Below are positions 62,562-64,000 of a DNA stretch of 64,000 bases, piece by piece. A program made the position numbers and the translations under genes. Positions within the stretch are counted from its first letter, which is position 1, and each line of letters opens with the position of its first letter. Source of the stretch: Hofstenia miamia (Eukaryota > Xenacoelomorpha > Acoela > Hofsteniidae); NCBI GenBank assembly GCA_900660155.1, contig CABFPE010000177.1, forward strand, positions 309,247 through 373,246. Reading direction: 5' to 3'. Below the pieces are notes generated by a model. The model made no database searches. It was not told the DNA's origin and saw nothing but the letters and a program-made list of their open reading frames with translations.

Positions 62562-62718
62562 CTTGACTTTTTGAGTAAACGAAGAATAAAGTATACGTAA
62601 TCAAGATTACACAAGTTCTGTGAGGACTTGTAAACATAAAACATAGCATGATTTCAAACCAAAATTGTGGATTTACGACAGCGATTTTGTAAATTCGAAA
62701 TTTCTCCGCAAAGCGTCG
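62562..62718 (-). CDS. candidate upstream exon of the Eph ligand-binding domain (weak)
   Basis: Acceptor CATCCATGTAG, donor GTTAGT; 52 codons plus one base, leaving at phase 1 as the next exon requires. It contains VVNPQFWFEI and, 14 residues after the Trp, an RT, the same spacing as GWEEV...RTYQVC in Eph receptors. The remainder is very hydrophobic and lacks the VCNV motif, so this could be chance. If it is wrong, the true exon lies further right or outside the window. Confidence 0.25.
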
Positions 62719-63184
62719 CTACATGGATGTCGCAATTAATGTATGTCAGCCAATCATTTTGACGAGCGATTAAATTTTAATTAAATGATGAAAATATACG
62801 ATTTCCTTCCATTCTATTCCTCATGTTTATTTGGAAATATAGTTATTTATTCATATTTTAGCATTCTGACATTTTTCCTATAACTACAAATCAATAAGTT
62901 AAACTACAAGTCTTTTAGCATGTTATATATATCAGTGAATTGATCACTTAATAAATTTTCGCTTATCGTCGCTTTCACCTTTTCAACTTCCACTTATCAC
63001 CGCTTGCGATTTTGTGCTTTCGCTTATAGCGCTTATGAATTTTAGGTTTATTTATCTTCACTTTCCTTTAGAATAGATAAGAATAGAATAGATGAAAAAA
63101 AGTCAATAAAAATACTAATGTAAAATAGGGTCAGAAATAAATAATAACCAATATACATAAATTAAGGCAGATGTTTACACCAGT

Positions 63185-63360
63185 GTTACCCCCATCGCAC
63201 ACTTCTGTTAAGTTACGTTAATTGCTAAGTTAAGGTTCAGCTAACCTTGTCGCACACTGCCGTTAAGTTAACCTTAACTTAAGCCTTAACGACAGTGTGC
63301 GACGGAATTTCTTATTTAAAGACTAACCGCAATTCGAACCTTAACGTTTTTTCTAGTTAA
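63185..63360. repeat. palindromic TTAAGGTT-rich repeat
   Basis: GTCGCACACTGCCGTTAAG (63249-63267) pairs with CTTAACGACAGTGTGCGAC (63285-63303) with one mismatch around a 17-base AT-rich centre that is itself nearly palindromic. Further partial repeats, CATCGCACACTTCTGTTAAG on the left and CTAGTTAAGTTAAGG on the right, extend the structure. Resembles the core of a non-autonomous DNA transposon. Confidence 0.75.
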
Positions 63361-63821
63361 GTTAAGGTATTTTGATGACGATTTTGATAATGTTTAAATT
63401 GAATTAGTATATGCATTACATAAATTGGCATAAATCAGAGGTGACGAACCTATTGCCCGCCAAAGAATTTTGTGCGGCCCGCAAACGATTTTACAATAAT
63501 TCATGCATGGCAACATTGCCATTTATTAAGAACCGCTTCTAGATATTCAGTTCTCTGCGATTATCATGATTAATATAAATAGTGAGAATAACAACAGCTA
63601 AATTAAAGAAAACAATAACTCTTTCAATAATTCCATTCTAATTTATATACTCGCCAAATCAACATCATTATAAAACTTCGCTTTGCTACTAGCTGTTCAT
63701 TCCAGAGTCGTGGCTAGGGGAGGGCAATGGCCTTCCCTGTTGGGCCACTGCCCCCCTTCCTTTTGGAATCCTGGATGCAAAACTCCATAGTATTAATTCT
63801 AATATTCTGTAACTAATCATT

Positions 63822-64000
63822 TAGTACGAAGTTTGGTGCTAAGCAAACTTGATTATTGCAACTCATTGTTTTACGCTCTCCCGAGTTATCAATTAAAAAA
63901 GTTGCAACGCATCCAAAATATGGGAGCTCGGCTCATTTTCAAACTGCGGTGGTCTGATCACATTACTCCCTATCTCCATGACTTGCACTGGCTATGTATT
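63822..64000 (+). mobile_element. LINE (CR1/jockey-type) reverse transcriptase 3' fragment, cut by window edge
   Basis: The open plus-strand frame encodes LVRSLVLSKLDYCNSLFYAL, PSYQLKKLQRIQNMGARLIF, then SDHITPYLHDLHWLCI. S-x-LDYCNSL-Y-LP...L-x-x-LQ-x-x-QN-x-x-AR-x(n)-HITP-L-x-x-LHWL is the end of the reverse transcriptase ORF in CR1/jockey/RTE-like non-LTR retrotransposons. The frame is closed by TAA at about 63805, so the copy is 5'-truncated; its 3' extent is unknown. Confidence 0.88.

Larger units (their letters stand above)
62719..64000. other. right-edge region with repeat remnants
   Basis: Holds a palindromic repeat (63185-63360), a hAT-like terminus starting CAGAGGTGACGAACC at 63436, a second CAGAGTCGTGGCTAGGGG terminus at 63705, and a LINE fragment from 63822. 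No signal-peptide exon for the receptor was identified. Confidence 0.5.

Noticed and set aside
1-64000. CRISPR arrays, bacterial operons, riboswitches, intact tRNA or rRNA genes
   Set aside because: The window is animal nuclear DNA; no regular spacer-repeat array, no complete cloverleaf and no rRNA-like sequence was seen.

Overview
This is AT-rich metazoan (animal) genomic DNA. Genes are split by long introns with GT..AG borders and T-rich acceptors of the TTTTAG type. It carries many A/T microsatellites and remnants of hAT, piggyBac, Penelope-like, LINE and Tc1/mariner-like elements. The one gene recognised with confidence is an Eph-family receptor, a metazoan-specific family. I cannot place the species; cnidarian and tunicate are both compatible with the AT content, acceptor style and transposon mix, and nothing seen here decides between them.

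The window is dominated by one minus-strand gene running right to left from about 62.1 kb (possibly 62.7 kb) to a stop codon at 4910. I reconstructed fifteen coding exons from borders, reading-frame phase and similarity. In order they encode the later part of the ephrin-binding domain (62.0, 47.2, 46.0 kb), the cysteine-rich region (42.0 and 41.8 kb), two fibronectin type III domains (40.7, 37.0, 31.5 kb), a transmembrane helix (28.4 kb), a short juxtamembrane segment (15.65 kb), a kinase-like domain (15.3, 15.06, 13.0, 7.5 kb) and a C-terminal SAM domain (5.0 kb). Every intron phase agrees across the chain and the result is an open frame of 831 residues; residue numbers in this annotation count from the first residue of that partial protein. 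The signal peptide and the start of the ligand-binding domain are not identified and probably lie beyond the right edge.

The main result is that the kinase domain looks catalytically dead. The glycine loop has lost two of three glycines, the HRD aspartate is valine, DFG reads GFD and the activation segment is short and lacks tyrosine. Structural positions (helix C Glu, APE, helix F Asp, helix I Arg) are kept. This is a pseudokinase Eph receptor, comparable in principle to vertebrate EphA10 and EphB6 but more degenerate. The intron after the catalytic-loop exon contains a second, catalytic-loop-like open segment at 14542-14640 that would give a truncated receptor if used.

The introns hold mobile DNA: a dispersed hAT-type MITE family (7.8, 12.5, 21.6 kb), a Tc1/mariner-like MITE (20.2 kb), several inverted-repeat elements (9.1, 34.2-35.0, 36.1, 52.3, 63.2 kb), a broken piggyBac transposase (32.3-33.9 kb), a Penelope-type GIY-YIG fragment (48.7 kb) next to a diverged 294-bp tandem repeat, a tRNA-derived SINE candidate (55.1 kb), a 199-bp tandem duplication (39.9-40.3 kb) and a LINE reverse transcriptase 3' fragment at the right edge. 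A hAT transposase fragment occupies the left edge. A sequence very close to the Nextera/Tn5 mosaic end sits at 38374-38393 beside an N, and is probably adapter carried into the assembly.
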